Assembly: GCA_949987705.1 (NCBI GenBank)
Contig: OX465286.1
Span: forward strand, 20,535,676 to 20,599,675
Origin: Thereva unica
Lineage: Eukaryota; Arthropoda; Insecta; Diptera; Therevidae
Direction: 5' to 3'
DNA length: 64,000 nucleotides
Both the position numbers and the translations under genes were made by a program. Every line of letters begins with the position of its first letter. The first letter of the stretch is position 1. Below the pieces are notes generated by a model that worked only from the letters and a program-made list of their open reading frames with translations, was not told where the DNA came from and did not search any database. Below, piece by piece: positions 44,059-55,599 of the stretch.

Positions 44059-44436
44059 GAGGCCTTGGGAGAGAGTGTTGCTTGCGACTGCGGGGAACTG
44101 TCGTTTTATGAATGAAAATGCTCATTTATTCAAAAGAAATTTTTCAGCATTTTTTTTTAAATTATTTTAAATTAAGAGATGAGAAATATTTCGCTTAATT
44201 TTAGTGAAATTGTGCTTATTATGATGAATAAACTGCCTTTGTTGAGCAGGCGCTTTACATGTATTTAAAAGCTTTGCTCAATACATATAAAGATAAATTA
44301 ACTTTATTCATTCGGCATGCGCGCATCCCTTCCCAAACTGCTCAAATTTTTTGTGTCCGGAGTTTGCAAAAATCTATACTAACAATTTTGGTTACACTCT
44401 CATCTCTTCTTCTTACATTACAATGAACACAGCTCC

Positions 44437-44803
44437 CAGCAAACATCATCTCGAAGTTTAGAGTGCTTCGAAAAATTCTCGAACAGGAAGAGAGCGAGAA
44501 AGAAATACTTTGGAAATAAAATTACAGTAATATTTCGTTTTTACGAAAAAAAAATCGAAATTTTAAAAGAAGAGAACCGCGTACAATACTAAAAGTAAAA
44601 TTCGCCTTTAAAAGGTTTCGAGAATTTTTCGTTTTGGCGAAAAAAACGAAAGAAACTCGAATCGCTTTTGCGATTCGACCTAGCGGTCCTTTTCGTTCTT
44701 TTTTACTTCGATTTCAATTCGAAAACGACTTCGAGATCGCAATTGTAGTTCATTTTAACGATTAGCTTTCGATTCGATCTCAAATCATAATGTTTGCTGG
44801 GCT
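44437..44803. mobile_element. CCCAGCAAACAT MITE, copy 1
   Basis: A 367 bp unit starting CCCAGCAAACATCATC and ending ATGTTTGCTGGG, flanked by CT on both sides. It holds the internal palindrome TCGAATCGCTTTTGCGATTC and no ORF. It is almost identical to 45120-45486 but inverted. Confidence 0.85.
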
Positions 44804-45119
44804 CTCTCTCTTAATATATGCATCTACATTCTACAGTTTTTCCGTATTGAACAAGTATATCACAGAGTCTGAATCAGCACTGAGAGTGCGCGGAGGCTTG
44901 ATGTTTCATTTCTTAAACCATCTGCGCAACCCCGACGAAAATAAAACCTGAAATAAAATAAAGGAACTGGCAAAAAATACATAACAAACATAAACCCGAA
45001 AATAAATAACTATAAAAACATTAAAAAATAAAAAAAGTACTGCATAGCTGGCTTAAGTCCCTTGGAATCCCAAACAAAACGTAAGCACAGCCCTGTAGGT
45101 ATGTTGCAGCTAAATATCT

Positions 45120-45486
45120 ACCCAGCAAACATTATGATTTGAGATCGAATCGAAAGCTAATCGTTAAAATGAACTACAATTGCGATCTCGAAGCCGTTTT
45201 CGAATTGAAATCGAAGTAAAAAAGAACGAAAAGGACCGCTAGGTCGAATCGCAAAAGCGATTCGAGTTTCTTTCGTTTTTTTCGCCAAAACGAAAAATTC
45301 TCGAAACCTTTTAAAGGCGAATTTTACTTTTAGTATTGTACGCGGTTCTCTTCTTTTAAAATTTCGATTTTTTTTCGTAAAAACGAAATATTACCGTAAT
45401 TTTATTTCAAAGTATTTCTTTCTCGCTCTCTTCCTGTTCGAGAATTTTTCGAAGCACTCTAAACTTCGAGATGATGTTTGCTGGGT
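45120..45486. mobile_element. CCCAGCAAACAT MITE, copy 2 (inverted)
   Basis: Reverse complement of copy 1 with only a handful of differences. It is flanked by TA on both sides (45118-45119 and 45487-45488). Together the two copies form an inverted repeat with arms of about 367 bp and a spacer of 316 bp. Confidence 0.85.
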
Positions 45487-45539
45487 ATCGGTTGGTAAAA
45501 TACTCAAGAGGTGTATAACACACACACATTCTCTCCCTC

Positions 45540-45806
45540 TCTGTGACGGCGAAGACAAATTTTATTCACTCTGATGGTAGCGGCGACTATTTGGCCGACG
45601 AAACCCCACTAGAAAAATATGTAGCGATCGAATTTTAAACTGCCAATTTGCGCACTGAATTCGCAATCGAAAATATTATCTGGATCTAATTTGAATCACT
45701 ATCAGGTGTTTGGGTCTACATTAGTGAATAACATTTCCTCCGTAGGGGCATTGCTCTCTATCTTACGATCTAAAATCTACAGCGATGCTACTGAATGGTA
45801 CAACTA
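45540..45806 (+). pseudogene. LINE-B 5' fragment
   Basis: The leader block GACAAATTTTATTCACTCTGATGG (only its first part is typical) and the translation NHYQVFGSTLVNN correspond to LINE-B residues around GYYQVSGYTLVHN. Much of the start of the endonuclease is missing. It ends at the MITE insertion at 45807. Confidence 0.68.
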
Positions 45807-46050
45807 CTACAGTAAAAAGCCAGAAGTGCTTAAGTGCAAATTTGACGATTTTGAGTTTATTGCATTTTTGTATTCAGTATGTTATTCTTAATCATTGCTA
45901 TAGTTCTTATCTTAAACTGAGCTGTGGTTGCTGAGTTATTGAACCGGCAAAAGTGGTTTTGTGCACAATTCTGTATCTAAAAAAAACTTTGAGGGCGATT
46001 TTCTCGAAACGCATATTTTGCACTTAAGCACTTCTGGCTGTGTACTGTAG
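45807..46050. mobile_element. CTACAGTA MITE, copy in LINE-B
   Basis: 244 bp with inverted ends CTACAGTA, then GCCAGAAGTGCTTAAGTGC, and the complement at the right. Internal landmarks are AAACTGAGCTGTGGTTGCTG and GGGCGATTTTCTCGAAA. It is near-identical over most of its length to 60958-61199, which lies in another LINE-B copy. No ORF. Confidence 0.8.
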
Positions 46051-46985
46051 TCTATTGAACCTCCTCGAAGTTGTGAGCTTTACATCGGATGACCCCACTA
46101 TACTCTTTTGTCTACTGAACTAGCCCTCCAGGTTGGAAGTTTGGTGGCAGGCTAAAAGACAGAAAACGCAACTTGGTAGACTTTGTTTTTGGTAGTGAAA
46201 AGTGACGTACGGTTTTTAATAAATTGAAAAAAAAAACGAGGTCATGTTAGAGAATTTCGAAAAAAGGGCGTCGCGCGTCAATTTTTAGGAAAACATAGTT
46301 CGTTCTAAGAATTCTGCAAAGAAAAGTGCTGGCTAGTGCGAAACTGGACACAATTGCAGTGAAAAATTAACGACGGCCAGTTCACAATGTTGGGCTACCA
46401 AAAATGGGAAACAAAAAAGTCCTCACTGAAAGACTAAAGAAGCATCAGCTGTGGGAAAAGGTCACTGAGCTGGCGACGAATCTACACTCAAGAAGGACTT
46501 CCGACAACCGCTAAGACCCAGAATGGCCGAGACGGTAATGTTTACGCCAAAAAACCTGATTGAGGTGTTACCTGAGTACGGTCCAGACTGTGAACAAAAC
46601 CTTGCAGCACTGGACGATCAAGGTGAGCGACTTACTCAATACGAAAAGTTGCTTCCGTTTTGTGTGTTGCCAAAAAAGGAAAGGCGCTGCATAGATGTGA
46701 ATAGAACGAGCTCAAAATTGGTCGACGTAGACGACTCGTAGACGAAATTCACTTCAAGGATTAACGAGGTAGATGTACATAATATCGAAATGATGAACAG
46801 AAAACGACAACTGGAGGAATCGTTCTTAGAGTATGTATGTGTGACTTATATTTCAAAAACCAGGCTAAGAGGGGAAATGAGTGGGGCGGCAGTTGTGCAA
46901 TACTCGGAATTAAAGATGACAGCTTTGTTTCATCGGTGCAAGGACAGAGCATCAAGACTCTAGATGACCTGAGGGGCAGAATCCA

Positions 46986-47315
46986 GTGGTAACAAAGTCT
47001 GAAAACCTAGAAGGAAGGAACAAAACGACCAGTAGTTGCATTGGAAGTAGTATTCAGCGCTATATTAGGAAAGCGGAAATTTGTTACAACTGTGGCGTTA
47101 GAGTCCATTCCGCTAAGGATTGTCACAAGCCTTCAAGAAGGAAGCCTGTGTTTGGTACAAGCCCAGTAAATAAGACAACAGCTGATCATAATGTCAAGTT
47201 CGTGCACTACAAGGTTCAGACGAAGGAAATTATGGTCAATGATTTACAGCGAAGGGCATTTGTTGATATGGACGGTGATTGCTCCACGGTAGGGAGCGTG
47301 GGGGGGGGGGGGTAG
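46986..47315 (+). pseudogene. Gypsy gag zinc-knuckle piece
   Basis: The 109-codon frame contains CYNCGVRVHSAKDC, a perfect C-X2-C-X4-H-X4-C nucleocapsid knuckle, followed by a basic stretch (HKPSRRKP). The gag N-terminal part is in other frames upstream. A long G-run at about 47300-47312 ends the frame. Confidence 0.75.
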
Positions 47316-47639
47316 GGTAGGCACGGATTACCACCCAATGTTGAATCGCGGAAAACACTGAAGGTGATGAAAGAATTCGTAGGAGGTTATACAATATATA
47401 CTGAATATTTTGAAGCTGTAATGAAGAGTTAATAGTGAAATTCCTAATAGTGGAAGATAAGCTGCTGGTCAGGACTGCTTGAATCAGTCTAATTCTTGAG
47501 TGGTGCAGGAAAACGATACTCTTCAAATAATGAGGAAGTATATGGGAGAGACACGAAAGTTACAATCTCGACAGTGTGAAAATTAACCCGATTAATTACC
47601 GATGAAGTTTCTCGTTCTCATTTTAGATTGCATTAACGA

Positions 47640-48320
47640 CGGAAGACATGCGGATAAAGCTAACTCTATATCGGATCCCGTTCCGAGATCGCCACATCGT
47701 GCAAGAAATTATCAAGGAAATGATTCAAAACCAGATTATCAGGGAAAGCTGCTCGCCGTACGAATCGCCGGTTGTTATGGTTCGGAAGTCGGAATGGTGA
47801 ACGTCGATTATATGTCGACGACGGAAACGTAAACTCAAAACCCTGCTAAATGCCAGCAGTAGAAAAGCTGTTGTACTGCCTGCAGCGTCATAAGTTCCTG
47901 ACCAAGTTAGACATTCGGTTGTGATATCGTCAGATTGAACTTCAGGAGAGCGAAAGTACACCGCTTTCTGCGCCAATAAAGGCAAATATGAGTACTGTCA
48001 AATGACTTTTGGGTTGTCCAATGCGTCCGCGATGCTCCAGAGAGCAATCAATCGAGTGGCCGCCAGGATGTCACCAGGTTAAGTCCTCACGTATATTGAC
48101 GACATTATCATTCCGAGTCGAGTGATAGAAGAAGGCCTTGACAGACTAAACCGATTCTTCGGACATCTTAAGGAGTGTGGATTTACGTTGCCCTTCTCAC
48201 AACGAATCGATATCTTGGACCACGAAATTAGCGAGCAAGGAATTATACCACCAGGTGAGAAAAAAATAGACGTGATAAGATACTTTTCCCTACCCCTTTG
48301 CAGCCATTGCCAACTTCAGG
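47640..48320 (+). pseudogene. Gypsy reverse transcriptase remnant
   Basis: Reading across frames gives DRHIVQEIIKEMIQ and IIRESCSPYESPVVMV (RT fingers), CQMTFGLSNASAMLQRAINR (motif B region), VLTYIDDII (motif C) and GLDRLNRFFGHLKECGFTL (thumb). Stops are frequent and the frame shifts at least three times. The order and spacing are those of Ty3/gypsy RT. Confidence 0.8.
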
Positions 48321-48430
48321 AAAAAAATAAGAAGTGTGTGTGCCTGAAGAGTCCGGTGCGAGTGACAATACGCCGCGCAATGACTAAATAAGAGTGTTCA
48401 ATAAATAAAAGTGATCAATCAATAACCAGA

Positions 48431-48930
48431 TATCGAATGTGTCTCGTTTATTTTCAATCCCTAATAATCCTGACAGTCGTAAGAAGGTCAGTTTTGGCAG
48501 CTATATTATATTTTAGACGGTATAGGACGTAGGCCTGACCATCATTGAAGAAAACAACAAAGGTGATACAAACATAAGTGAACTGGAAGGTTTAAAATGG
48601 AACGAGATATTACTACCGATTAGCAGAACTTAGAAGTAGTCGATAAAAACAGTCTACCTTGGGTCTACAATTTCAAAAAGAAGTGAAGAAAAGGAGTAGA
48701 TAACTAGATTAGAATACTACTGGGTAATGGAGTATGTTTATGCTTACATTACTACTAGCGCCACTAGCACAACAAGTTTAAACTTTACTACTTTTACTAC
48801 TAGCGCTTCCAGCGGAAAAAGGTGGAAAATAAATCTTATTTTGGTGCCGTGACGTCACATTTTGTATACTAAAAATTGGTCCAGTACCACATTGTGTATA
48901 CTAGACTCCTACATATATGTTTCAGAACAA
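48431..48930. other. Unassigned stretch
   Basis: No clear gene. A short plus-strand VYLGSTISKRSEEKE near 48656 resembles the YLGS motif of LINE reverse transcriptases, but too little surrounds it to call. Confidence 0.35.
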
Positions 48931-48934
48931 GCAG

Positions 48935-49120
48935 GGTTCACCTCCTTGACCTATTTCCATATCCACTTCCCACACCCAAAACAAATCAGCTAAGAGAAGT
49001 GTTTGCCTTATGGGAAAAACCAATTGGCAGGGATTTACTCTATTACTTTCTGCAATCCGATGCAAGTCTACAAGAATTCCCCGAGTGAATGGCCTCTCGA
49101 TCGAAAGTACATTAAATATT
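48935..49120 (+). pseudogene. LINE-B fragment (linker region)
   Basis: The plus-strand frame with FPYPLPTPKTNQ and LWEKPIGRDLLYYFLQS parallels the LINE-B segment around FEFPTPPKPVRR and YGKANWLGLINFFQS. The following YKNSPS-like piece is joined after a deletion. Confidence 0.55.
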
Positions 49121-49149
49121 GATATTTCTTTTCCCAGGTCTTCCACACG

Positions 49150-49805
49150 CACTGAATGGACAAGTGTCTAGGCTATTAATAAATCCTTGTTTTGAAAATA
49201 AACCTTATGGAAATAACAACAGATGATTGCTATTTATTGAAGAATTTTTAAACGTTTGTGGAATCCCCATAAATAATGCTTTTTCTTCCTACCGCCAACA
49301 GCAATTACCCTCATTGTAGTTGTTAGTTTCTAGTTGTCTATGCTAGGATTCCAATTTAAGGCTTCCAAACCACCTCAAGGATTGCCTGTTTGCACTGAAT
49401 TCGCAACAACGGAAAAACATTTACGAATTGAAATGTATGAATTTTGCATCACCGTTAATGGTAGGGAGCCAACAACAGAAATTCATACTCTGACCATCAT
49501 AGAAATTCGTAATTAAATTATTTGGAGCATGTTGGTTGCTAGTTGGAGCAGTAATTATTAATAAAGATTGAGATAATGGATGGTTGGAATACAATCACTG
49601 CAAGCTAGTAGGGAGGGACTCATGTTCGCAGAAATGTTTTGAATACAAATGAAAAATTTTATTTAAACTTCTAGCTACATTTTAGAGAGAAGTTTCTGGT
49701 GAACAATGATTTAGCATAAAAGGCTACATTTGATGAGTTATCATTTTTCGTAATTAAAATAATTTTGTTTGAGTAAATAACAAAATTTCATAATTTCAGT
49801 ATGAA
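49150..49805. other. Unassigned stretch
   Basis: No recognisable gene or terminal repeats. Confidence 0.4.
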
Positions 49806-50850
49806 CTGGAACTGCAGCCCCAGATGTTGGCGCTACTTCATGCCACAGTGCCCAAAACTACGAAAACGTCCACCGAACTTCTGGTGGAGCGTCGAAGGGG
49901 TTGCCTAGGGGCAAGAAAGCGGCAACGGGCAAATTCTTACGAGGTCCTTATGGAATATAAGGAGGCAAGAGCACAAAAAAATGCCATCAGGACGAGTAAA
50001 GCGGAGGAAGCCTATGCTGTGAAGCGGATAGTAATTCATGGGGGTGCATACAGAGGTGAGGGAGGAAGAAGTTTAGAAGCCGTGGAGAGGATTGCCGTTG
50101 GAAAGCCCCTGGTCTGGGCGGCATACCAAACAAAGCGGCGAAAATGGCAGCAAGTTTGGCACCAGGTGGGTTCGCCCGAGTATTCACAGCGAGTATTCAC
50201 TGATATATAACATATACTCCCAAGCGCCTAGAGGGAAGGGTAATTCGGCTTTAGGAATGCTAGATCGATAAAGGATGCTGTCAATATGGTGATTAGCTTA
50301 GCAAGGGCCGCAATGGATGTGAATAAGAGTTGCGCATTTATAATGCTTGACGTGAACAATACTTTTAGCACTGTGAGACGGAGTAAGTTCGCCTAGGCGT
50401 TGATAAAGCTGAATACATCGAAGTATCTAGTGCGCATTGTGATTGAAATTCCTTGTAGGTAGGACACTACACTGCGAGTCAGATGACATAACAACCTGCG
50501 GAGTCCCTTTAGGCTCCGTCCTAGGCCGTTTTCTTTGGATCACCATGTATGATGAAGTACTGACGCAACGCTTACTGCGAGAAGCGGTCGCTATTGGGTT
50601 CGATGACATTGGGGTCGCGGTAGTAGAAAAGGGACTCGACGAAATCGAGATATTCGCGAAAGAAGCGATATGGGAGATTAAGACATAGCTCGAGAACGCT
50701 GGTATAATTCTAGCTGAGCACAAAATGGAAGCGGGGAAAGGTGAAGAAAATAGCGGTAAAAGTGGGTGACTAGGCCTGCTGCCCAAAATAGGGGGCCCAG
50801 GTCAAGCCGACGCATCCCTATCATGAAAGTGGTTAGTTCTGTCCTATTTT
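49806..50850 (+). pseudogene. R1-type LINE remnant
   Basis: A 128-codon frame (49824-50210) matches the linker before RT (ERRRGCLGARKRQRA, YKEARAQKNAIRTSK). The RT follows in several frames: SIKDAVNMVISLARAA-like (50262), VMLDVNNAFS (motif A, about 50345), CGVPLGSVLGRFLW (motif B, with one Gln changed to Leu), IMYDEVLTQ, and IGVAVVEK in place of the ADD box. The order is that of R1-clade RT. It is inactive. Confidence 0.75.
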
Positions 50851-50877
50851 ATGCAGCGCCAGTGGGCAACAAGTGGT

Positions 50878-50940
50878 TGATACAATACACAGGTTTGACA
50901 CAATACACAGGTTTGACAATTGTTTGACACAATACACAAC
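50878..50940. repeat. Minisatellite, TTTGACACAATACACAGG unit
   Basis: About three tandem copies of a short unit (GACACAATACACAGGTTT, with the last copy diverged) lie at the junction between the R1 remnant and the next gypsy fragment. Confidence 0.65.
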
Positions 50941-51038
50941 TTATCACATCCAGACGTTAATAAAACAACGCAATTGGTTACAAAGAGGTTCATATAGCCC
51001 AACATCAGGAGGGATTGTCGCGCTTGATCTTGCATTAA

Positions 51039-52025
51039 TTGCCAAAAAGAAAGGTGCAGCAAAACCCTAGAACTCCAACAGCCGATTTTCCACCACCTAA
51101 TTCCAGCAGATACATTCCTTTACCCTATTGCATGAGATGGCCGGAGGTAATCTACATGCCGGGCATCGCGGCAGAAACAGTAGCGAAAGCAGCATTCTTA
51201 TCTGGCTGGATTACTGAATTTGTTTACCCCTACAGAAATTATAACAAACCACAGACGCCAATTTGAGTCGACACTGTTTAAAGAACTAGACAAATTTTCG
51301 TTTTCTAAGAACATTAAAAAAAGAAATCAAGTGCCATACATCGCCTCTATGCACAGGGCAACTTCACATAGTGCTGCTTGGTTTAAGAGCATCACTGCAC
51401 GAGGATATAAAGGCATCACTTGCAGAATTGATCCAACAGAACAAAGCTAAAGCCTGAAACAGAATCAACGCAGTGTGCAGTATGCAGTGCTTTTTACTGC
51501 TTGTCAAAAATTACGGCACTGCGTCTTATAACGAAATCAACGCAGTGCAGTGTTTGTCAAATCAAGTCAAACGTCAAATTTGTTGTTAATTTCGAAAACA
51601 TGGTGCGGAGAAATTTAAGAAATATTTTTTTATTGGCGGCTTTAACAGTTTATAGAAATAATTTGTTTTTACTGGCACACTACCACCGTTATAAAAATTT
51701 GAAGTTTAATTTTCTAACCTCACACTGCAGAGCAAATTTAGAATTTAGCCTAAACCTGCAGTGCAGTATTCTGCTGCTTACTGCGCTAAATGCAATTGTG
51801 TGCCGAGTAATAGAAAAGCACAAAACCAAACTTTGAAAGGCAGTGCAGTATACTGCACTGCATTGATTCTGTTTCAGGCTTAAGACTTTCAGGGGAGTTC
51901 TTCATAGCAGAAAATACTACAGATCGAACATCAGCAATCAGGGATATACGTGCAACACCTCCAGCATCTTGCTGGAATAATCTGGAGGAACAAACCAAGG
52001 ATGGAAGGAAGATGAGCCAAAGATG
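51039..52025 (+). pseudogene. Third gypsy remnant: integrase, split by a MITE
   Basis: The plus strand reads FPPPNSSRYIPLP, RWPEVIYMPGIAAETVA and FLSGWITEF (integrase core start), then in another frame RRQFESTLFKELDKF (second Asp region). After the MITE at 51451-51880 comes GEFFIAENTTDR-like coding and TPPASCW. It belongs to a different gypsy lineage from the one at 39205. Shifts and stops are abundant. Confidence 0.7.
51451..51880. mobile_element. Harbinger-like MITE, TAA target
   Basis: 430 bp with inverted ends AGCCTGAAACAGAATCAA and TAA on both sides (51448-51450, 51881-51883). GCAGTGCAGTA palindromes extend the inverted homology to about 40 bp. The interior is AT-rich and non-coding. 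It is inserted in gypsy integrase. Confidence 0.88.
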
Positions 52026-52029
52026 ATAC

Positions 52030-52860
52030 ATATTAATTCATCATTGATGAAAAGTTTAAAGTGTTTACTTTGCCATAACTAAATGTTTACTATCCCAAGT
52101 GTTTATTTTACGAGAATAAGTGTTTTTACTTTTAAACACTTCTACCATTTTATGCTTAGATTAAAATTATTTACACCTTACGTATGTAATTTTTGTTAAA
52201 CACTTTAAGTGTTGAAGAATAAAACTAGACTTTGTGCATTATACACTTCTTCTTCTGTTTTAAAAAAAAACATACACTTCGTACTTCGGCTTACTCTTTG
52301 TACAAGATTTTTTGTTTATAAAATGAATAAAAATAATGTTTAAAAACAAACAAAAAGTGCATCTGGCTATACAGTACTCAGTTTGGTAAATTATTTCTAC
52401 GTATTGCCAGGTTTTAAATGATTTAAAATGCAAAACTATAAAAAAATTAATAATAAGTTATATAAAAACAACATATACATAAAAACAATAAATATATAAA
52501 AAAATTCCAGGAGTTTCGGTGTTACAGTCTATTATCACTGCACTGGTAGAAAGTATAGTAAATAAATCTTGCTCATTTGTTAAAATCGGCTTTAAAATTA
52601 TTCAATGCTATTCAATGATGAAATATCCAACGTCTAGATGGCGCATCCCATATAAAAAAGGTAAAAACATGTACCGATGAGCTAATTCCCACTAGGATCA
52701 CTTTGTCATTCTTATACTGACCCGAGAGTACAATTACAATGTAGCAAACATTTGTATCCTGTCAATACCGATTGAATTAACACAGCTCGAAAATGCATTT
52801 GCCGGATTTTTATTGAATTTGCGCGGATTTGTCTTTATTATGTGACATGATCAAGCTGAG
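52030..52860. other. Unassigned AT-rich stretch
   Basis: It includes 52556-52680, similar to 10845-10925 (AAATCTTGCTCA ... CTAGATGGCGCATCCCATA), otherwise nothing recognisable. Confidence 0.4.
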
Positions 52861-52861
52861 G

Positions 52862-52985
52862 AGTATTTTGTACCACTAGTCCGTCCTGGCGTTCAAGTCA
52901 TGGTGCAATGTCTAGTTCTAAGCTTGATCTGAAGGATAGAAGAGAAGGGATAGTTTAGGGGTCTGGAGGGTGCGTTAGTAGATGT
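52862..52985 (-). mobile_element. LINE-B 3' end, minus strand
   Basis: The reverse complement matches the LINE-B 3' UTR and last codons (GACATTGCACCATGAC, then ACGGACTAGTGGTACAAA). It lies head to head with the plus-strand LINE-B fragment that follows. No poly-T was seen at its left end. Confidence 0.72.
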
Positions 52986-52989
52986 GGTT

Positions 52990-53813
52990 GAACCTTGCGT
53001 TTTTTTGCAGCCTAAGCACGATATATTGTGACATTTCTATTTCAGTGAGCAATAAACACCTAACGGCAGAAACGTCTTTAAACATTCTAGGCATAACACT
53101 AGCCGAAAATCTGCACTGGAATAATCACATATTCCAAATTGCTAAACAAGCATCACAGTGCCTGGGATTCCTTAAAAGGTGTAAATTTCTCCTTCAGCCG
53201 TCGGCCAGGGCTACAATCTACAAGTCCTACATTCGTCCCCGTCTCGAATATAACTCGTATATTTGGGCTGGGGCCCCGAGACATACCTTAGCTTGGCTGG
53301 ACAAGGTGCAAAGCTGCGCTCTCAAACTTATAGGCGATAGCGCCATTTGCTCTTCAATTGACTCATTGAGCCACCGTAGGAATGTAGCAGCTCTTGCAAA
53401 AGTTTACCGTTTTTACCACAACGACTGCTCTACTGAAATAAGTAACCTCGTGCCTCCACGGCAACTTTTCTCCCGCAACACTATACTTACCCGCTCGGCT
53501 CACCCTTATAGTATACAGCCCTTATCTTCGCGCACTCTCCGATTTATAAATTTGTTTATAACAAGAACAACACGACTGTGGAATAACTTAACTCAGTCAG
53601 TATTTCCGAACTCATACAACACCCAAGAGTTCAAACGCAAGGTTCACCACCATCTCCTCCAACACCCACCCGACTCCCCCTAATTTATCCTACCTTTCTC
53701 TCTATCCTTCGAGCTAAGCTTACTATTAGACATTGCACCATGACGTGTACGACATGACGGACTAGTAGTACAAAGGGTGACACCTAAGCTTAGACTATCA
53801 CATAAAAAAAAAA
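52990..53813 (+). mobile_element. LINE-B 3' fragment with poly-A
   Basis: It codes for the last ~210 residues of LINE-B in one frame to the stop at 53683 (SLNILGITLAENLHW, GFLKRCKFLLQPSAR, LEYNSYIWAGAP, LWNNLTQSVFPNSYN). It continues into the 3' UTR and an A-tail at 53804-53813. Differences from the 16472 copy are numerous but few break the frame. It is 5'-truncated. Confidence 0.9.
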
Positions 53814-54164
53814 CAAGGCACCTACCGTTTCTAGAGTTTCTCGGCGATCCAAGTTATTGATGTGGCTCCTTACCAGCCCTCTAAAAATTATATAGGTATG
53901 TTTCGGAGTCCTAGAACTTCAAAGCCGATCCCTGTCAGCCTTCTCGCTCTCATGTATTCCTATCTTCTAACATAGGCTATTGCCAAAATATATTTTACGT
54001 TGCACATCTATTAGTTTTTGGGCACATTCCAACTGCAGTAATTCAATAACCTTGTTCTGAGATTCAGTGCCATATTCCTCTTCTCAGCTTTCATTTAGTT
54101 GATCCAGTAAAGCCAGTATCTCCCCATGCTCAGTATTAAATTCTTAGAGAAGATTCTCGTGCCT

Positions 54165-54480
54165 GGTCGATTCTCAATGATTTGCGATAGAATGACCACA
54201 TATTCCAAATCGCCAAATAAGAATCTCAGGGCTTGGGATTTCTTAAGAGTTGCAAGTTCCTCCTTCAGCCATCGGGTTGTGCTGTAATATACAAATTACT
54301 ACATTCGGCCTCTTTCGAATACAACCCCCTAATTTGGGGCGGTGCTTCGATAAGGCGGGGTTAGATAAAGTACAAAAAAGACCCCTTAAATTAATCGATG
54401 ATGACACCATTTGCTCCACCATCCGCACCACCGTTTTCCCTCCATATATAGGCATCCTATGTGTTCCCGGAACTATTTAT
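54165..54480 (+). pseudogene. LINE-B fragment, decayed
   Basis: Frames contain LDKVQKRPLKLIDDDTICSTI and nucleotide stretches such as GACCACATATTCCAAATCGCC shared with the LINE-B region near 19010-19250 (only 20-base stretches are cited). Several deletions and stops. Confidence 0.75.
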
Positions 54481-54779
54481 CATGATCTATGATCTTTATG
54501 TGCCTATTTCTATCGATTCCTATCCTAGAATCGATTGTCGATTCCTAGGGATATGCACTTTTCAATGTTTAATGTTCAAAATATGCTTAACTTACGTCGA
54601 GTCTCTGGTGGATCAGGTGTCATGACATTATCTTCTACTGATAATGTCACGTTGCCTGGTGGTGTGTACATAACTCGCGCGAATGGCGCTTAGTTTGTAT
54701 GCGATAGCTTGTAGTTTCTGCTTTTAGCTGTCTTGTTCAACGCTACTGCCAACACTGGCAATGGGGCAAGACTGGGCTA

Positions 54780-55185
54780 ACCAACCTCGCCATCAGGAGG
54801 CCAGGCTCGCTCTGGGACCACTAGGTTGGGCAGTATTCTTGGAAACGCTGCTCGAAGAGCGAAAGCATTACCTGAAATAGTCCGTAAGTGCACTCCAGGC
54901 GGGCAGTTAATAAAATATATGTTCCCATAACTTGATCCTTACAGACATTTGTTTTCTCAGTTTACTGGTCCGCGCAGCTTCAGTTTTGTGATCAAAAAGA
55001 GATAGGCCGGGCACTTTCAGGCCACGTTTTAATCTCTCCGATAGCATCGTTCGCGCACAATACGATCTTATCAAGGCATCGTCCTACGACTATATCATCC
55101 GTGAAGCCGACAGCTCTTTTTGGAAGGCGTAGCCTCAAGACATCATTATACATTCTGATCCACAGGAGAGATCAGTGCGGAACGT
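54780..55185 (-). pseudogene. R1-type LINE reverse transcriptase scrap
   Basis: The minus strand gives RMYNDVLRLRLPKRAVGF followed by TDDIVVGRCLDKI and NDAIGEIKTWPE. This parallels the R1 RT region from motif B to motif C, with TDDIVV in place of ADDIAV. Stops follow. The segment up to 55430 (KRIKENYLQKVSNSGRN on the minus strand) may come from another LINE linker. Confidence 0.6.
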
Positions 55186-55599
55186 CACATGCTATTGGAC
55201 CTTCCACAGTAATATTCTTTCTGTAGTATTGAAAACAACCGCGATATCCACACCCGCTTTCTTGCACCGGCGCCGGTATTCATATTCCTATGCTTTTCTG
55301 ATCATTTCGAAGAAGCTAAAATGTTTCTCTATTTGTGTTAGTGAGTTTAAAATGTGCCACACATTTCTCCCCGAGTTCGATACTTTTTGTAGATAATTCT
55401 CTTTGATTCTCTTAGCCCTTTTCTAAAAACCGGTTTGAATTACCGTGTGGAATAATCGGTTCCATCTTCCGATTCGCAATAAAGTGACTTTTACCTTCTT
55501 TCCATTTTAGGAAATGCTGCTACCGAGAACAGTTTCAGAAGGTAGCGGATTGTGTTTGGGGCCCAATATCCGTCGGCCCTGATACTCTGTACCAGTCTT

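Larger units (their letters stand above)
46380..48430 (+). mobile_element. Second gypsy-type retrotransposon remnant
   Basis: The plus strand carries gag-like frames (46523-46741), a zinc knuckle (about 47080-47140) and reverse transcriptase (47640-48300). The end, with AATAAATAAAAG near 48400 and CAATCCCTAATAATCCTGACA near 48455, looks like an LTR-type polyadenylation region. Protease and integrase are not recognisable. Confidence 0.62.

Noticed and set aside
48650..48720. VYLGSTISKRSEEKE as a LINE reverse-transcriptase remnant
   Set aside because: Only about 15 codons with a stop directly after. No flanking motif supports it.
50878..50940. CRISPR-like array of short repeats
   Set aside because: Three tandem copies without spacers in a eukaryotic repeat context. 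A minisatellite.
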